A DNA stretch of 8,497 nt from Chitinophagaceae bacterium (GTDB lineage: Bacteria; Bacteroidota; Bacteroidia; Chitinophagales; Chitinophagaceae), in the NCBI GenBank assembly GCA_003456175.1, contig DMPB01000154.1:3350-11846 (forward strand), in the 5' to 3' direction. The stretch's first letter is position 1, and each line of letters opens with the position of its first letter. The translations under genes and the position numbers were made by a program. The notes below the pieces were generated by a model that did no database searches, was not told where the DNA came from, and saw only the letters and a list, made by a program, of their open reading frames with translations. This document shows, piece by piece, positions 6,466-8,497 of the stretch.

Positions 6466-7605
6466 TTACAAATAGCTGAGATTAGTTTCGGGCGTAAGTA
6501 CAAGTAGGGTTTCGTACATTAAACGAATAGTACCTTCAATATCGCTTTTGTGTAGCATTTCTGCTGGCGTGTGCATGTAGCGCAATGGTATAGAAATAAG
6601 TACGCTAGGGCAGCCATCGTTAGCGTAGGCAAAGCTATCGGTATCGGTGCCTGTACTGCGGCTCACGGTGCGGTTTTGTACTGCAATATTTTTTTGCTCA
6701 GCTACATCTAGCACAAGATTCAATAATTTGTTGTGTACTGCAGGGCCGTATGCCAGCGATGGGCCTTTGCCGCAGGCAATTTCCCCTTCTATGATTTTAT
6801 TAATCATAGGTGTTTGGGTATCGTGGGTAACATCGGTAATAATAGCAATGTTGGGCTTAATGCGGCGAGCAATCATTTCTGCACCACGCAAGCCTATTTC
6901 TTCTTGAACGGCGTTCACAACATATAGGCCAAAAGGTAATTGTGCCTTGTTTTCATGTAATAAGCGAGCCACTTGAGCAATCATGAAACCGCCAATGCGG
7001 TTATCAAAAGCACGGCCAATAAGATAATCGTTCGCAAGTTCATCGAACCCATCTTGATAAGTAACTACAGCACCAATATGAATACCAAGTGCTTCTACCT
7101 CTTTTTTACTACGAGCACCGCAATCTAAAAATAAATTATCAACACGTGGTTGAGGTTCTTTAGCATCGGGGTTGCCAAGGCGTGTGTGAATAGCTGGCCA
7201 ACCGAAAACAGCTTTAACCGCACCTTTACGGCCGTGTATAAGTACGCGTTTTGCTGGTGCTACTTGATGGTCAACACCGCCGTTGCGCTTTAAATAAATC
7301 AATCCTTGTTCGTTAATATAGTTCACAAACCAACTGATTTCATCGGCATGTGCTTCAATTACCACTTTAAAAGGAGCATCGGGGTTAATTACACCAACAG
7401 CAGTACCGTAAGGGTCTACAAAATGGTTATCAACATAGGGTTTGATATAATCGAGCCATACTTTTTGTCCGCCACTTTCAAAACCAACCGGCGATGGCGT
7501 ATTAATATAGTTTTTCAAAAAATCCATGGCATGCTCGGTTACAATGGGAGCCAGTTTTTTATCGGCTTTTTTTGCTTTTTTCTGTTCTTTTTTCTCTTTA
7601 GCCAT
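6466..7605 (-). CDS. M42-family metallo-aminopeptidase (glutamyl aminopeptidase / FrvX-like)
   Basis: A 379-residue cytoplasmic, dinuclear-metal aminopeptidase of family M42 (TET type), which removes N-terminal residues from peptides and usually forms a hollow dodecamer. All expected metal and catalytic residues are present: His86 and Asp88 in AHADEIS, bridging Asp201 in FDNRIGG, general base Glu235 with Glu236 in VQEEIGLRGA, Asp258 in ITDVTHD, and His345 in RYMHTPAEM. The PDZ-like insert expected between the two halves of the catalytic domain fits residues about 95-185. The domain proper starts near 25 (MDFLKNYINTPSPVGFES). Before it is a Lys-rich leader (MAKEKKEQKKAKKADKK) that is neither a signal peptide nor part of the catalytic fold. 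The ATG at 7605 has no Shine-Dalgarno sequence. The UbiA-like gene ends 40 bp upstream with no terminator between, so the two are probably co-transcribed. Substrate preference cannot be read from the sequence. Confidence 0.95.
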   Translation of the reverse strand: MAKEKKEQKKAKKADKKLAPIVTEHAMDFLKNYINTPSPVGFESGGQKVWLDYIKPYVDNHFVDPYGTAVGVINPDAPFKVVIEAHADEISWFVNYINEQGLIYLKRNGGVDHQVAPAKRVLIHGRKGAVKAVFGWPAIHTRLGNPDAKEPQPRVDNLFLDCGARSKKEVEALGIHIGAVVTYQDGFDELANDYLIGRAFDNRIGGFMIAQVARLLHENKAQLPFGLYVVNAVQEEIGLRGAEMIARRIKPNIAIITDVTHDTQTPMINKIIEGEIACGKGPSLAYGPAVHNKLLNLVLDVAEQKNIAVQNRTVSRSTGTDTDSFAYANDGCPSVLISIPLRYMHTPAEMLHKSDIEGTIRLMYETLLVLTPETNLSYL

Positions 7606-7645
7606 ATAATTCTAATTTAAAGTGTACTGTAAATAATGCATGAAG

Positions 7646-8497
7646 TTAAGGTGCATCGGCATACCACATAACGATATGTGTACAAGCCCATAATAGCATG
7701 CAGCCATCTACCACTAACAAATAAAATGTAAGTGAAGTTGTAGGTTGTACCTTACGGTAAATGAAATATAGCGGAATAACTGTTATAGCATTTATACTAA
7801 TGGCTTGTTGCATGGTGTACAATGGTAGTCCTGATAACATGTACAATACTGCTAATGGTATCATGATATACTTCCAAGTGTTGCGAATACCTAGGCGAAC
7901 GGCGAAGGTGCGAATACCTTTTGCAGCATCGCTGTTCACATCTTTCATATCAAAAACAATACAAAGCAGGCTAATGTAGAGCCAAAGCATATAGCTTATA
8001 TGGATTAACAAAGGCCACGATGTTGTTGTTGTAATACAGCAACTGCTAACTAATAATACCCAAGCTAATGCTACTATAAAGGGTTTTAACCAGCCAATAT
8101 TGCGAAGTTGAAAGTGTTGCCCCATTACTGTAAAAGGAAATCCGTAGGCTATACTGAGTAGCACACTTGCAAGCATGCCATAGTAAGTGTATGTAGGAAT
8201 TGTTGCCACAGTAGCTAGCAGGTAGTAGCCTGTGGCAATGAGTAGAAGCATACTGATGATTACATAGCCTGTAATGAAATGTTGATGCCGTTCGTACCAA
8301 CGCAAGCGTATATTGGTACTTCCACGCTGGCAGTTACGTAAGTAGATGAGGGTGTAGAATAATTGTGTGCCTATTGCAATAAACAATAATAAAGCTATGG
8401 GTGGCAGTGCATCATTTACCGTAAGGTACACACTGGTGAGTAGCATCGATGCATATACGGCGAACCATACGTTAAGGTACAGCAACGATTGTATAAC
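7646..8497 (-). CDS. UbiA-like membrane prenyltransferase homologue, 5' end outside the window
   Basis: The frame is open from the right edge of the window to the TAA at 7646, giving 283 residues. The first candidate start inside is a TTG at 8485. The frame has no upstream stop and begins in a transmembrane helix, so the true start most likely lies just outside. About nine hydrophobic segments span the protein, as in the UbiA superfamily. The best family signal is FDMKDVNSDAAKGIRTFAVRLG, starting near residue 182 of the visible frame, which matches the second Asp-rich motif and following loop of UbiA enzymes. The first motif (NDxxDxxxD, normally after the second helix) is not seen; the corresponding region reads YTLIYLRNCQRG. 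Prenyl transfer is therefore uncertain and the substrate unknown. The gene contains two copies of the 15-bp repeat in opposite orientations, encoding different peptides. It lies 40 bp upstream of the M42 gene on the same strand. Confidence 0.75.
   Translation of the reverse strand, partial: VIQSLLYLNVWFAVYASMLLTSVYLTVNDALPPIALLLFIAIGTQLFYTLIYLRNCQRGSTNIRLRWYERHQHFITGYVIISMLLLIATGYYLLATVATIPTYTYYGMLASVLLSIAYGFPFTVMGQHFQLRNIGWLKPFIVALAWVLLVSSCCITTTTSWPLLIHISYMLWLYISLLCIVFDMKDVNSDAAKGIRTFAVRLGIRNTWKYIMIPLAVLYMLSGLPLYTMQQAISINAITVIPLYFIYRKVQPTTSLTFYLLVVDGCMLLWACTHIVMWYADAP
7750..7764 (+). repeat. Dispersed 15-bp repeat, copy D (inside the UbiA-like gene)
   Basis: Exact CCTTACGGTAAATGA on the plus strand, antisense to the gene, so the coding strand carries the reverse complement and reads within FIYRKV near the end of a transmembrane segment. 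With its left flank it matches copy E over 19 bases (TGTACCTTACGGTAAATGA). Confidence 0.9.
8412..8426 (-). repeat. Dispersed 15-bp repeat, copy E (inside the UbiA-like gene)
   Basis: Exact CCTTACGGTAAATGA on the minus strand, which is the coding strand here, read as YLTVND in the loop between the first two hydrophobic segments. It is inverted relative to copy D about 650 bp away, and the match to D extends to 19 bases (8412-8430). Confidence 0.9.

Noticed and set aside
7404..7413. TACCGTAAGG, a 10-base match to the repeat core in the M42 gene
   Set aside because: It encodes part of DPYGT in the conserved N-terminal part of the peptidase and the match does not extend beyond 10 bases.
8046..8300. 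84-codon open frame on the minus strand within the UbiA-like gene
   Set aside because: It lies out of frame inside a clear membrane-protein gene and its His/Tyr/Ser-rich product looks like a frame shadow.

Overview
The window looks like ordinary chromosome from a member of the Bacteroidota, probably close to Chitinophagaceae or a similar environmental lineage. The evidence is the AT-rich, codon-biased sequence, the lack of Shine-Dalgarno sequences before most starts, candidate TAnnTTTG-type -7 boxes, and the Bacteroidota style of the encoded proteins. This placement is an inference from sequence style, not a database result. All five protein genes lie on the minus strand, so in transcription order the window reads from its right end to its left end.

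In transcription order the layout is as follows. (1) 8497-7646: an integral-membrane UbiA-like prenyltransferase homologue, cut at its 5' end by the window edge. (2) 7605-6466: an M42-family metallo-aminopeptidase, 40 bp downstream and probably co-transcribed, followed by a strong 17-bp hairpin terminator at 6409-6445. (3) 6277-5453: a stand-alone class I glutamine amidotransferase-like protein, followed by a second hairpin at 5383-5424. (4) 5319-1846: mfd, the transcription-repair coupling factor. (5) 1812-1: argS, arginyl-tRNA synthetase, which runs off the left edge with only a short C-terminal piece missing. No stretch longer than 300 bp lacks a gene. The largest gaps are 188 bp (6278-6465) and 133 bp (5320-5452), and both hold hairpins and copies of a short repeat. 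The genes are unrelated housekeeping functions with no obvious shared pathway. I see no tRNA or rRNA, insertion sequence, CRISPR array, or defence or toxin-antitoxin genes.

The notable observation is a 15-bp sequence, CCTTACGGTAAATGA, present five times with no mismatch between 5384 and 8426. It occurs in both orientations, and similarity stops abruptly at or within a few bases of its ends. Two copies form an inverted pair just after the amidotransferase stop codon, making a terminator-like hairpin. One copy is single and intergenic. Two lie inside the UbiA-like gene in opposite orientations and are read as different peptides. Single copies inside genes plus inverted pairs at gene ends is the pattern of DNA uptake signal sequences in Neisseria and Haemophilus. 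I know of no such dispersed tag for this group, so it is the strongest candidate here for an undescribed system, either uptake-related or a binding site for a chromosome-wide protein. A genome-wide count would decide.
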